From Flavobacterium sediminilitoris (GTDB lineage Bacteria; Bacteroidota; Bacteroidia; Flavobacteriales; Flavobacteriaceae): a stretch of DNA of 64,000 nucleotides. The stretch is from positions 3,100,001-3,164,000 of the forward strand of contig NZ_CP090145.1 in NCBI RefSeq assembly GCF_023008245.1, in the 5' to 3' direction. Position 1 is the stretch's first letter, and every line of letters begins with the position of its first letter. The notes under the pieces are model-generated. The model was not told the origin of the DNA and ran no database searches. It saw only the letters and a program-made list of their open reading frames with translations. The position numbers were made by a program, and so were the translations under genes. This document shows, one piece after another, positions 45,351 through 53,473 of this stretch.

Positions 45351-47138
45351 ATGTTAGTTTTAAAATTTATATTCTATAATTTAATAAAAAATATCTTGAG
45401 ATTGAAAATTTATAATATTAAAAATCTTGACTTTAAGTATAGAAAAATAGTTCACTATACACTTTTGGCAAGCGCTTTTTTTCTTCAAATTTTATTAATT
45501 ATTTTCTTTTATAATGAAATTTTTAATGAGGCTAAATTAGATAAAATTGAAAATGAAATTGCTAAAAGCAAAAACATGAAATTGCATTCAAGATTAGCAC
45601 AGTTAGAATTTATAAATGCGCAAAATAATTTTCAAAATTTTATAATATCAAAAGAAGATTTATCTCTTCAAAATTATACTAGTTCATTAAAGCAAATGAT
45701 AGATAGTTTTGATTCAATCCAATCATTTTCAGATTCTAACGCTAATTTTAAAAATCATGTTAGAACTCAAAATTCTTCGGAGATTAATGATGAAAAATTA
45801 AGATATAAAATAGATTCTCTTTTAAATTCACAATCATTAATACCAACAGCTAAAAATGATTTAGATTTTATAACTGTAAATCAATATAACTATAAAAATG
45901 TTTTAAATAGTATTGATATTGAATCATATATATTAGTTGACAGTGTGGCACGTAAAGGTCTTTTCTCAAGATTAGGTGATGCAATTTCAGGAAAAGTTGA
46001 TGTACAAAAAGAGAAATTAAATGTAATTGTTACGATGAAGTATGGCAAAAAAGTAACAAAAGGAAATATTGAAGAACAACTTGCAAATGCTTTTAAAAAC
46101 ACAAATAATTACTATTTAGATGAATTTTCAAATATTAAAAAGAATTTATTATTTATTAAAGATAGAGAAAGTGCTTTTATTAAAAAAAATCTAGAGCTTA
46201 TATTATATTGTAATTCAATTTTAAATAATTATGAGCAAGCTATTAATGATTTTCATTCCGATTTAGAAAATAACTTTAAAAATCAATATTCTACTAATAA
46301 ATCTATTAGAAATTTTTCAGTTATAGGATTAGTTGTATTGATGATTTTAATTTCAATTGCTATATTATATTTAACCCGATTTGCATTTGATTATGAGGAA
46401 AAATTAAAAACTGCAAACCTACAGATTGAACAAAACTTAAATTTTAAAAATAGAGTTTTAGGTATGCTTAGTCATGAATTAAGATCACCATTGAATATTA
46501 TAACAATCTTTACTAATAAAATAATAAAATCGACTCAAGATTCATCTATTAAGGAAAGTTTGAATGCAATACAATTTACCTCTAATTCACTATTATTACA
46601 AGCAAATCAAATTTTAGAATATACTAAAGACCAAGATAAAAAACCAGAATTAAAGCATAAGGCTTTTAATTTAAAAAATGAATTAGATCATATTTTTAAT
46701 GCAATTAAACCTTATGTTGAAAGTAAAGGAAATAATTTTAAAATAACAAATGATATAAGTGATGATTATACAGTATTTACAGATAATATAAAAATTCATC
46801 AATTATTTTTAAATATAATTGGCAATGCAAATAAATTTACAAATAATGGAATTATTGAAGTAACAACACAAGTTAAGTTGTTAAAAGATAATAAATTAGA
46901 TTTTATTGTAGATGTAAAAGATACAGGAATAGGAATATCTAAAAGTGATTTAAAAAATATTTTTAATCCATATTATCAAGGAATTCTATCAGAAGAAGTG
47001 GAAAATTTAGGAGCAGGATTAGGATTAAATCTTTGCAAAGAAATAGTAGAATTGTTTAATGGAAAAATCATGATAGATAGCGAAGTTAATAAAGGAACAA
47101 ATGTTAATTTTAATCTGTATCTTCATTTAAATAAGTAA
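45351..47138 (+). CDS. Membrane sensor histidine kinase
   Basis: This 595-residue kinase has two membrane helices (about 35-55 and 320-342) flanking a periplasmic region of about 265 residues with helical and coiled-coil character. A HisKA domain follows with the phospho-accepting His in MLSHELRSPLNII, and an HATPase domain contains GAGLGLNLCKEIV. No receiver domain is present. It is 7 bp upstream of a NarL-type regulator gene and probably shares its transcript. The signal is unknown; the coregulated aqpZ suggests an osmotic or envelope cue, but this is inference. Confidence 0.9.
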   Translation: MLVLKFIFYNLIKNILRLKIYNIKNLDFKYRKIVHYTLLASAFFLQILLIIFFYNEIFNEAKLDKIENEIAKSKNMKLHSRLAQLEFINAQNNFQNFIISKEDLSLQNYTSSLKQMIDSFDSIQSFSDSNANFKNHVRTQNSSEINDEKLRYKIDSLLNSQSLIPTAKNDLDFITVNQYNYKNVLNSIDIESYILVDSVARKGLFSRLGDAISGKVDVQKEKLNVIVTMKYGKKVTKGNIEEQLANAFKNTNNYYLDEFSNIKKNLLFIKDRESAFIKKNLELILYCNSILNNYEQAINDFHSDLENNFKNQYSTNKSIRNFSVIGLVVLMILISIAILYLTRFAFDYEEKLKTANLQIEQNLNFKNRVLGMLSHELRSPLNIITIFTNKIIKSTQDSSIKESLNAIQFTSNSLLLQANQILEYTKDQDKKPELKHKAFNLKNELDHIFNAIKPYVESKGNNFKITNDISDDYTVFTDNIKIHQLFLNIIGNANKFTNNGIIEVTTQVKLLKDNKLDFIVDVKDTGIGISKSDLKNIFNPYYQGILSEEVENLGAGLGLNLCKEIVELFNGKIMIDSEVNKGTNVNFNLYLHLNK

Positions 47139-47145
47139 ACAATTC

Positions 47146-47796
47146 ATGGAAAAAACACAAGATAAACTTCTTTTTTTATTAGCAGATGATCATAGTATAA
47201 TTAGACAAGGTTTAGAAATAATTATAAAAGAATTATTTTTAAATGCAACTGTTAATCATGCTAATAATCTTACCGAAACATTCTCTCTTGTTTCCAATTT
47301 AAATGTTGATGTGTTAATTTTAGATATTAGTTTTCCAGAAGGAAATAGCCTAAGTATAATAAGTGAAATAATTAAAATTAAACCTAAAACTAAAGTGTTA
47401 ATCTTCACAGCGTATGATGAAGAGTTTTATGCATTAAGATATATAAAAGCAGGAGCTTCTGGATATTTAAATAAGTTAAGTAGTGAAGAAGAAATTAAAT
47501 TAGCCATTAATAATATTATTATAAAAGGAAAACATATTTCACAAAGTATACAGGATAAAATTTTAGAATCTTTTATTTCAAAAAAGCCATTGAACCCGCT
47601 AGAAGGATTATCAGATAGAGAAATGGAAGTTGCCGTTTTATTAGTTAAAGGATATGGCAATTTAGAAATATCATATATGCTTAATATCAAGCAGAATACC
47701 ATTAGTACATTAAAAAATAGAATTTTTCAAAAACTTGAAATTAATAATTTACCTTCATTAATTGAACTTTTTAACTTATATGGAGATAGTGAATAA
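47146..47796 (+). CDS. NarL/LuxR-type response regulator
   Basis: This 216-residue regulator has a receiver with acidic D14/D15, phospho-acceptor Asp60 (LILDISFPEG) and the Thr/Lys residues of the active site. A LuxR-type HTH covers about 154-205 (GLSDREMEVAVLLVKGY). It follows the sensor kinase by 7 bp. Its likely binding site is the TGTAGAT-N4-ATCTACA palindrome found before this operon and before aqpZ, which implies autoregulation and control of the aquaporin. Confidence 0.93.
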   Translation: MEKTQDKLLFLLADDHSIIRQGLEIIIKELFLNATVNHANNLTETFSLVSNLNVDVLILDISFPEGNSLSIISEIIKIKPKTKVLIFTAYDEEFYALRYIKAGASGYLNKLSSEEEIKLAINNIIIKGKHISQSIQDKILESFISKKPLNPLEGLSDREMEVAVLLVKGYGNLEISYMLNIKQNTISTLKNRIFQKLEINNLPSLIELFNLYGDSE

Positions 47797-47901
47797 TATA
47801 TTCATAGTTTATTTTTAAAATTGGGCTTATATATTCTATATATAAGATTATCTATAAATCTTAAATTATCACAAATAATACTTCATTTTTAATGCATACT
47901 A

Positions 47902-47919
47902 TGTAGATAAAGTTCTACA
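47902..47919 (+). promoter_or_regulatory. Operator before aqpZ: TGTAGAT-N4-TTCTACA
   Basis: This is the same palindrome with one variant base in the right arm. The centre is 47910.5, exactly 52.5 bp before the -7 box, as at the kinase operon. A weaker match with TGTG and CACA ends follows at 47926-47941. Confidence 0.65.
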
Positions 47920-47962
47920 TGGCGTGTGTGTATTAACCACAATATATATTATTACTTCATGA

Positions 47963-47970
47963 TATATTTG
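47963..47970 (+). promoter_or_regulatory. -7 box of aqpZ
   Basis: TATATTTG matches TAnnTTTG. There is no matching -33 TTG at the expected distance, as in the kinase promoter. Confidence 0.5.
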
Positions 47971-48036
47971 TTTAATAGTTTAAATAAAATAAATGCTTTT
48001 TATAATCTAACTCAATAAAAGTATTTAAGAATAATT

Positions 48037-48720
48037 ATGAAAAGATATATAGTTGAGTTAATAGGAACATTTTGGTTAATATTTACGGGTTGTGGAAGTT
48101 CAATAATAACAGTAGCTTTTCCTGAATTTGGAATTAGTTATGTTGGAGTTGCATTGGCATTTGGATTTTCCATTTTAACAATATATTATGCTGTTGGAGG
48201 TGTTTTAGGTTGTCATTTGAATCCAGCAGTAACAATAGGAGCTATTGCAGCCAAGAGAACAGGTATTAATGAAGGAATAAAATATATTGCTTTTCAGTTA
48301 TTAGGAGCAACTTTAGGAGCTGGAATATTATACTTAATTGTGACAGATAATGAATTTATGGAAATAGGAAGTTTTGCTTCAAATGGTTTTGGAAAGCATT
48401 CACCATTAGGATTTGGAGTTATAGCATGTTTTATAACAGAATTTATAATGACATTTTTTTTTGTATTTATATTTTTGAGAGTTACATTAAAAACTAAGAA
48501 TTCGAATTTATCCGGATTAATAATAGGATTATCGCTAACCTTAATACATTTAGTTAGCATTCCAATAACGAATACATCAGTAAATCCTGCTAGAAGTACA
48601 TCGCAAGCAATTTTTACAGATTTAATTTGGCCACTTGAGCAATTATGGCTTTTTTGGTTAGCACCTTTATCTGGAGGAATAATTGCAGGATTAGTCTATA
48701 GAAAATTTAATACAGTTTGA
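48037..48720 (+). CDS. aqpZ: Aquaporin Z
   Basis: This 227-residue MIP-family channel has six membrane helices and two NPA loops: HLNPAVT (Asn62) and NTSVNPARS (Asn183). The selectivity filter residues line up with the water-specific AqpZ set: Phe42 (LAFGFS), His171, Thr180 and Arg186. It should conduct water rather than glycerol. It is the last host gene before the dif-like site and shares its operator with the kinase/regulator operon upstream. A terminator follows at 48785-48812. Confidence 0.95.
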   Translation: MKRYIVELIGTFWLIFTGCGSSIITVAFPEFGISYVGVALAFGFSILTIYYAVGGVLGCHLNPAVTIGAIAAKRTGINEGIKYIAFQLLGATLGAGILYLIVTDNEFMEIGSFASNGFGKHSPLGFGVIACFITEFIMTFFFVFIFLRVTLKTKNSNLSGLIIGLSLTLIHLVSIPITNTSVNPARSTSQAIFTDLIWPLEQLWLFWLAPLSGGIIAGLVYRKFNTV

Positions 48721-48784
48721 TATACAGTATTTCACGGTACATTTTTTGAGTAGAAATGTTTTAATTTAGTTTGTTTTTTAGAGT

Positions 48785-48812
48785 AAAAAGCTAGAGTGGT
48801 TTCTAGCTTTTT
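48785..48812. terminator. Rho-independent terminator of aqpZ
   Basis: An 11-bp perfect inverted repeat (arms 48785-48795 and 48802-48812) encloses a 6-base loop and ends in a T tract. It lies outside the provirus. Confidence 0.88.
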
Positions 48813-48865
48813 TTTATGCATACGAATTAATGACTAAATAGAGTTAACATAGTTTAATATTTTCT

Positions 48866-48893
48866 ATTTTACATAATATAAATTATAGTTCAA
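48866..48893 (-). other. dif-like attachment site, left (L)
   Basis: Read on the minus strand, this 28-mer has an XerC-like arm TTGAACTATAA, a centre TTTATA and an XerD-like arm TTATGTAAAAT. E. coli dif is GGTGCGCATAA-TGTATA-TTATGTTAAAT, so the XerD arm matches 10 of 11 bases. It lies at the left boundary of the provirus and may equal the reconstituted chromosomal dif. Confidence 0.75.
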
Positions 48894-48927
48894 ACGTATT
48901 TTCTAATTTTCTGATAATTAGTGCGTT

Positions 48928-50055
48928 ATGAATTATAATAAAATCCCCTTTAATGTTGGGTTAATAGATTCGTTAACGATTTATCTTCCTTTAGATAAAA
49001 TTCAGGTTATTGATGAACGTTTAGTTTCAGAATATCAGGTGTATTATCCTGAAACTGGAGAAATTATAGAAGATTTAAACCCACCGAAACCAATTTTAAT
49101 AAAAGATAATGGTATCAATTTTCGTTTTAATCGTGTCGTATTTCCACCAAATATAATAAAAAAAGAAACGACAGAATTAATTAGATTAACATTAACATCA
49201 AAAATGTTATTTGGTCGATATTTTGAAGGTATTAATATTGATAATTTACAAATGATTGTAGATTATATCAATTCTCGTGAAATTATACGTTTTGACCTGA
49301 ATACTGCTTTAAATTCAATTTGTAATGATATTGATATTTGTATTAATTATAATCTTGATTTTGAACCATATAAACAAAGTTTACAATATTTAAAAAAAAT
49401 GGTTAAGGCTTCAAAACAGCATGAAGTTACATTATATCCACGTAAAGAAACTTTTAAAAATGACAAAAATTATGGTATCGAATTTAGCAATAGAGATTCT
49501 GCAAAAATAGGCTCTCCATTTTGTAAATTTTATAACAAAACAGAAGAATTGTTAACGAATTCCGCTGATTTTTACAATAAATATATTTTTCCACAATTAC
49601 GTTATGGTTTATCAATTGACAATATAATTCGTAAGGAAATTACTATAAAAAATAATGCAGTAAAGCAAAATTTAAGAAAGAAAAAACTTGTAAATATTGA
49701 AAATCAATTATCTACGTTAAAGGATATTTTATCAATTACTCAAATTGAATTAACTACTATTTGTAATATTCAATTAAAATATTATTACGAAAAAAAACAA
49801 TTTTCAGTTTCATCTGATTTAAGTCCTACAGAAAAAATAATTAGTTATTACATGCATAAACTTGTAGAACTTGGTGCAGATAAATTAACACTTCAAGAGC
49901 CTTTAACCTTATTTGATTGTAAAGTTCAAAAAGCAAGGTCAAAAAAACAAATTCTTAATTTAATAGATATAACTTTTGATACGGAGTATTTAACAAAACA
50001 GTTAGAACAAAATACGATTACTAATCAATTTATAAAAATGCAAAACTTATGGTAA
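48928..50055 (+). CDS. Phage/plasmid replication initiation protein
   Basis: This 375-residue protein resembles the gene II/X-type replication initiators (Phage_CRI-like) of single-strand and rolling-circle replicons. Supporting segments are GLIDSLTIYLPLDK, FRFNRVVFP, NDIDICINYNL and the KFYNKTEEL motif at 200-208, a known signature around the catalytic Tyr region. It would nick the circle and start replication. It overlaps the next gene by 7 bp. The start is the ATG at 48928, 34 bp inside the att site. The exact nick site is unknown; the repeated hairpin near 54.1 and 54.56 kb is the candidate. Confidence 0.8.
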   Translation: MNYNKIPFNVGLIDSLTIYLPLDKIQVIDERLVSEYQVYYPETGEIIEDLNPPKPILIKDNGINFRFNRVVFPPNIIKKETTELIRLTLTSKMLFGRYFEGINIDNLQMIVDYINSREIIRFDLNTALNSICNDIDICINYNLDFEPYKQSLQYLKKMVKASKQHEVTLYPRKETFKNDKNYGIEFSNRDSAKIGSPFCKFYNKTEELLTNSADFYNKYIFPQLRYGLSIDNIIRKEITIKNNAVKQNLRKKKLVNIENQLSTLKDILSITQIELTTICNIQLKYYYEKKQFSVSSDLSPTEKIISYYMHKLVELGADKLTLQEPLTLFDCKVQKARSKKQILNLIDITFDTEYLTKQLEQNTITNQFIKMQNLW

Positions 50056-50597
50056 ATTTAATTCCAGTACTTTTTGTACATCCTAAATCAAATTATAATA
50101 AATTTCCTTTTTTTGATTGTTATGACGAAAAAAGAAATTCTTTAACATACTCAGGTTCAAAACCAGTTATTTGCCATCCTCCTTGTAGAAAATTTTCAAG
50201 ATTAAGAGGTTTAAGCTGCGCACCTGATTCTGAAAAAGAATTAGGATATTGGTCTATTGATCTGGTTAGAAAAAACGGTGGAATTGTTGAACATCCACAT
50301 GATTCTCAATTGTGGAAAGATAAGGAAGTCGTTAAGCCAGGCACTATAGATGAATTTGGCGGTTTTACATTTTGTATCGATCAGTCTTGGTTTGGATATT
50401 ATACTCCAAAGCGTACAATTCTTTATATTGTTGGAATTAAACCTAAAGAATTACCTGATTATGATTTTAACCGGGATATTAATTTCAGAAAATTTCAAAA
50501 TTTAACAAAAAAACAACGTTCAGAAACTACTTCTGATCTGTGTATTTTTTTAAAAAAAATTATAGACAAAATTAATTTGAATTGTGGGGGTTACTGA
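50049..50597 (+). CDS. PPC-motif phage protein, DNA methyltransferase-like
   Basis: This 182-residue protein contains DCYDEKRNSLTYSG, then ICHPPCRKFSRLRG near residue 42 and IVEHPHDSQLW near residue 80. A PPC motif is the catalytic motif IV of cytosine-5 methyltransferases, and phage proteins with this arrangement are widely found in tailed phages without proven activity. Motif I (FxGxGG) is not visible, so enzymatic methylation is uncertain. It starts 7 bp inside the replication gene. It is unusual in so small a phage. Confidence 0.65.
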   Translation: MVNLIPVLFVHPKSNYNKFPFFDCYDEKRNSLTYSGSKPVICHPPCRKFSRLRGLSCAPDSEKELGYWSIDLVRKNGGIVEHPHDSQLWKDKEVVKPGTIDEFGGFTFCIDQSWFGYYTPKRTILYIVGIKPKELPDYDFNRDINFRKFQNLTKKQRSETTSDLCIFLKKIIDKINLNCGGY

Positions 50598-50606
50598 TAC
50601 CCCCAC
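50584..50606. repeat. GC-rich hairpin at the end of the PPC gene
   Basis: A perfect 8-bp inverted repeat (arms 50584-50591 and 50599-50606) with a 7-base loop overlaps the stop codon. It is very GC-rich for this genome and has no T tail, so it may stabilise RNA or fold in single-stranded DNA. Confidence 0.6.
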
Positions 50607-50643
50607 CCCAGTTAACATATATGTAAACTTTAAGTATAAAATT

Positions 50644-50808
50644 ATGAAAGCAAAAAAGGCACAAAAGAAAGCTTTAACACCAACTATGATTATGAAAAGT
50701 GAGAAATCAAAAAATTACTGTTATCGTTTGTCAAATGGCGACTATTTAGAATTTAAAAACAAGGATTTCCCAATAGTTGAAAATAACGGACAATTATCGA
50801 TTTTTTAA
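50644..50808 (+). CDS. Small phage protein of 54 residues
   Basis: Start ATG 50644 gives MKAKKAQKKALTPTMI and a very basic N-terminus followed by SNGDYLEFKNKDF. The larger frame open from 50584 lies in the hairpin and leader and is unlikely to be the real gene. The basic N-terminus might bind DNA. I recognise no family. It follows the PPC gene and precedes the second hairpin. Confidence 0.55.
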   Translation: MKAKKAQKKALTPTMIMKSEKSKNYCYRLSNGDYLEFKNKDFPIVENNGQLSIF

Positions 50809-50816
50809 TTAAAAAA

Positions 50817-50836
50817 GGAGGGGTTGCACCCCCTCC
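50817..50836. repeat. Second GC-rich hairpin in phage
   Basis: Arms 50817-50823 and 50830-50836 form a GGAGGGG/CCCCTCC stem with a 6-base loop. It lies between the 54-residue and 51-residue genes. A GC-rich hairpin in a similar place follows the PPC gene. Confidence 0.6.
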
Positions 50837-50864
50837 CTACTCTAACCTATTAAAATTAAAATAT

Positions 50865-51020
50865 ATGCAAAATCTAACAATTATAAAGGCTAAAGATATA
50901 TCTAAACTTACAGGATGCTCAATCAGAACCGCCCAAAGGTATTATAACGATATAAAAAAAGAATATGACTTAAATAAAGCAGTTACATATTCTCACTTGT
51001 GTAAGTATTTGCAAATATAA
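50865..51020 (+). CDS. Small helix-turn-helix protein
   Basis: This 51-residue ORF starts at ATG 50865 (MQNLTIIKAKDISKLTG) and ends at the TAA 51018-51020. The segment KDISKLTGCSIRTAQRYYNDI looks like a helix-turn-helix. Such small regulators could control lysogeny or early transcription. It is shorter than typical repressors. Its leader, TTAAAATATATGCAAA, is shared with the capsid candidate. Confidence 0.6.
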   Translation: MQNLTIIKAKDISKLTGCSIRTAQRYYNDIKKEYDLNKAVTYSHLCKYLQI

Positions 51021-51119
51021 TGCCAAAAATAGCCAAAAATAGCCACAAAGCACCATTTTATAATAGTGCTTTTTTTTTATTTAAATATTTGCATTAACAA
51101 TTTAACAAAATTAAAATAT

Positions 51120-51887
51120 ATGCAAATTTTAGATTTTACAGCAACAACTACAAACACAAAAATTGTTGCAAACACACGTAAAGGTGTTCAATCTATTGTT
51201 TTGTATTCTAATCTCGACTTAGATGCATTTACAACAGAGAGAATACAATTAGAAATCGAACGAAACGGGCAAAATTCAACGCAAATCACAAAAGGTTTTG
51301 TGAATCTTAAAAAATTCGTTGCTGCTGCTACTTACGGAGATGATGCAATTTCAAGTTTCCCTTCATCATTCGGTGTCGAATCATTTAAAACTGTAGCAGT
51401 TATTGAACTAGCGGAGCTTGGCGCTATTTCATTAGCAGGCAATGACCAGTTAACAATAGTATTAGACCAATTAGTAGATGGTGCAAGATACGTAATTGAT
51501 GGTGTAGAAAGTCCATTTGAAGATGACAGTATTTATTTGTATGAAGATAAGACACTATTATCAACGGACACAAATGCGTACTTAAATACTGTTGGTTTTG
51601 AAACTATGGTACTAGACAACGATTCGAACATTAAAAACATTTGGCTACACTATGAAAATGGAAAAGTTACTAAGCATTCGTTAAGAGAATTTAGAGCAAT
51701 TTCTCAGGATATCGACCCTGTAGCGTATGTAAAACAAAACGGTCAAGTATTGCCAAGTTTTCCAACATTTTTACAATATCCATTAAAGGGGATAAATGGA
51801 ATTACAATAGATAAAGAAGTCGGGTCTAACCCTCAATTTCTTTTTCGTTACGACCATAGTTTAGTGAATTTAGGAATCATGAAATAA
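51120..51887 (+). CDS. Putative major capsid protein
   Basis: From ATG 51120 (MQILDFTATTTNTKIV) the protein has 255 residues and is strongly beta-rich with few Cys residues, as expected for a jelly-roll capsid. It is followed by membrane-protein genes and a lysozyme, the order seen in tailless icosahedral phages. Double-jelly-roll capsids of PM2 (269 aa) and FLiP (about 300 aa) are of similar size. The frame extends upstream to 51066, but those 18 residues are hydrophobic leader and the shared ribosome leader precedes 51120. Assignment rests on size, composition and position; no motif proves it. Confidence 0.55.
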   Translation: MQILDFTATTTNTKIVANTRKGVQSIVLYSNLDLDAFTTERIQLEIERNGQNSTQITKGFVNLKKFVAAATYGDDAISSFPSSFGVESFKTVAVIELAELGAISLAGNDQLTIVLDQLVDGARYVIDGVESPFEDDSIYLYEDKTLLSTDTNAYLNTVGFETMVLDNDSNIKNIWLHYENGKVTKHSLREFRAISQDIDPVAYVKQNGQVLPSFPTFLQYPLKGINGITIDKEVGSNPQFLFRYDHSLVNLGIMK

Positions 51888-51895
51888 TTATAAAA

Positions 51896-52399
51896 ATGGG
51901 ATTTTTCAAAAAAATAGGAAAAGGTATAGGCAAATTCGCTAAGAAGAATTTGAACTTTAAAACATTGGTAAAAGTTGGTAGTATGGTAGACCCTACAGGA
52001 CTTGTTGGCGGTTTACAAGGCGCACACTACGCAGCTAAAGAACAGCGAGAGTATGAAAAACAATTAGCAGCGGAACAACTAGCAGCCAATCAAGAGGTTA
52101 TGAATAGTTTGATTAAAATTAACCCACAAACTACCTCAATAGTTCAAGCACAAAAGAACATAAACATTAAAGATGTTTTAACAGGTGCAGCAGGTGGTGC
52201 ATTAAACGGTGCTGGTGAAGTTTTAGCGGGTACTTCACAAGTGGGTAATGTTGGCGCTGCTGTTGCAGATTCAACTATTAAAGCATGGTTTAAAAAGCGT
52301 TGGTATTGGGTTGTAGGAGGTTTAGGAGTTTTAACAGGTGTTGTAATCTTGATTGTCAAGTTAGCTAAACCAAAAAGAAATAGAGGCTACAGAAGATAA
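51896..52399 (+). CDS. Phage structural/membrane protein with C-terminal helix
   Basis: This 167-residue protein starts MGFFKKIGKGIGKFAKK, an amphipathic, basic N-terminus common in minor virion and pilot proteins. A helical, Gln/Ala-rich middle follows (REYEKQLAAEQLAANQE). One membrane helix lies at about 134-156 (YWVVGGLGVLTGVVILIVKL), with a basic tail. A role as an internal membrane or DNA-pilot protein is plausible. It starts 9 bp after the capsid candidate and overlaps the next gene by 1 bp. Confidence 0.65.
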   Translation: MGFFKKIGKGIGKFAKKNLNFKTLVKVGSMVDPTGLVGGLQGAHYAAKEQREYEKQLAAEQLAANQEVMNSLIKINPQTTSIVQAQKNINIKDVLTGAAGGALNGAGEVLAGTSQVGNVGAAVADSTIKAWFKKRWYWVVGGLGVLTGVVILIVKLAKPKRNRGYRR

Positions 52400-52581
52400 T
52401 GAAAACACAATTTTTAACAACAGCATTGGGCACTGCTTCAATAGGAACTATTGAGGCGGTGCAACATCTGCCAAGTCCAACAGAGACAGCGGATTTAATT
52501 AAAATTTTGGTTCAAGTAGTAGTAGCTTTAGGTACTATTATTCAGTTATTTAAGAAGAAAAAAGAAACTAAAAAACAATAA
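52399..52581 (+). CDS. Small phage membrane protein (holin- or membrane-type)
   Basis: This 60-residue protein has one membrane helix at about 31-51 (ADLIKILVQVVVALGTIIQL) and a Lys-rich tail (FKKKKETKKQ). Its start overlaps the previous stop by one base. It could be a virion membrane protein or a holin; position before the lysozyme suits either. I recognise no family. Confidence 0.65.
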   Translation: MKTQFLTTALGTASIGTIEAVQHLPSPTETADLIKILVQVVVALGTIIQLFKKKKETKKQ

Positions 52582-52585
52582 GAAA

Positions 52586-52792
52586 ATGTCAAGTAGAATA
52601 AATACAGATAGATTTGGAAACCCTTATCAATTAATAGGCTGTAAGGCTAATAAAAATGGTTTCCCTGTTGGATATATTGAACTAGGAGGTAAAACTTACA
52701 AAGTTGAACCTTCAAGAGCTAATAAAGAGGGTGTAGAATATTGGGTAAAAGTTACCAAAGTAGACCCTAAGAAACGCCCTACTTCAATGTAA
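52586..52792 (+). CDS. Small soluble phage protein
   Basis: This 68-residue protein has no hydrophobic helix; it is beta-rich with SRINTDRFGNPYQLIG and a basic C-terminus. It lies 4 bp downstream of the small membrane gene and shares one base with the next start. Function is unknown; a minor capsid or DNA-binding protein is possible. Confidence 0.6.
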   Translation: MSSRINTDRFGNPYQLIGCKANKNGFPVGYIELGGKTYKVEPSRANKEGVEYWVKVTKVDPKKRPTSM

Positions 52793-52962
52793 TGAAAAAG
52801 GCAATTTATATATTGAGAAAGGTGGCGGGAATCGCTGCCTTTGTCTACGCAATAATTGAAATTTTTGATTATGCGGCGAACAGATTAGAAAACGTAAAAA
52901 TACCAACAAAAGATGATATTAGAGATATTTCGGGAGAAACTAGACCCACAGAAAATAAATAA
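52792..52962 (+). CDS. Small membrane protein overlapping the lysozyme gene
   Basis: ATG 52792 and stop TAA 52960-52962 give 56 residues. An N-terminal helix (IYILRKVAGIAAFVYAIIEI) is followed by a soluble tail. The start overlaps the preceding stop, and the end overlaps the lysozyme gene by 50 bp. The compact coupling supports a real gene. It may act as holin or spanin. Confidence 0.55.
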   Translation: MKKAIYILRKVAGIAAFVYAIIEIFDYAANRLENVKIPTKDDIRDISGETRPTENK

Positions 52963-53473
52963 AGTAATTGAGGTCTCAAAAGATTTAGAGCTTGAACCAA
53001 ACTGGCTACTTGCAGTTATGCATTTTGAAACTGCAAAGACATTTAGTCCAAGTATAACTAATCCTATTGGTTCAGTAGGTTTAATCCAATTTACAAGGGA
53101 TAAAAAAGGAGTTGAATATAAAACCATTAACGGAAAAAAATACTTTCTTGCAGACCTTAAAAAGATGTCATTTATAGAACAAATGGACGTTGTTAAAGAA
53201 TACTATCAAGAGGTTTACAGAATGATAAAACGTAAACCGCAAGATTTCATAGATACATACCTGGTTACATTCTTCCCTATTGCAATTAATAAGCCTTTGG
53301 ATTTTGTATTTGAAGCAAAAGGCTTATCACGTCATATCATTGCAAAGCAAAACCCAGCTTATCGTGACAAAAATGGATTAGTAACTAAGGCTTCTGTTAT
53401 TAAGAAGTTTGAAAGTTATTACGGAGAGATTTTTAAGGAGATTAACACAAAAAAAAAAACATCATGCAATTAA
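52913..53473 (+). CDS. Phage lytic transglycosylase/lysozyme
   Basis: This 186-residue protein shows the SLT/lysozyme-like core: LEPNWLLAVMHFETAKTF with the likely catalytic Glu39, then GSVGLIQFTRD. A single helical domain fills the rest. It has no signal peptide, so export would need a holin or another route; in membrane-containing phages such enzymes can also be part of the virion. FLiP is known to encode a lytic transglycosylase. It overlaps small membrane genes at both ends (50 bp upstream, 10 bp downstream). Confidence 0.8.
   Translation: MILEIFREKLDPQKINKVIEVSKDLELEPNWLLAVMHFETAKTFSPSITNPIGSVGLIQFTRDKKGVEYKTINGKKYFLADLKKMSFIEQMDVVKEYYQEVYRMIKRKPQDFIDTYLVTFFPIAINKPLDFVFEAKGLSRHIIAKQNPAYRDKNGLVTKASVIKKFESYYGEIFKEINTKKKTSCN

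Larger units (their letters stand above)
47797..48036. other. Regulatory region upstream of aqpZ
   Basis: This 240-bp region holds the operator at 47902-47919, a weak second match (47926-47941) and the -7 box at 47963-47970. I see no terminator hairpin for the upstream operon, so some read-through into aqpZ is possible. Confidence 0.55.
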
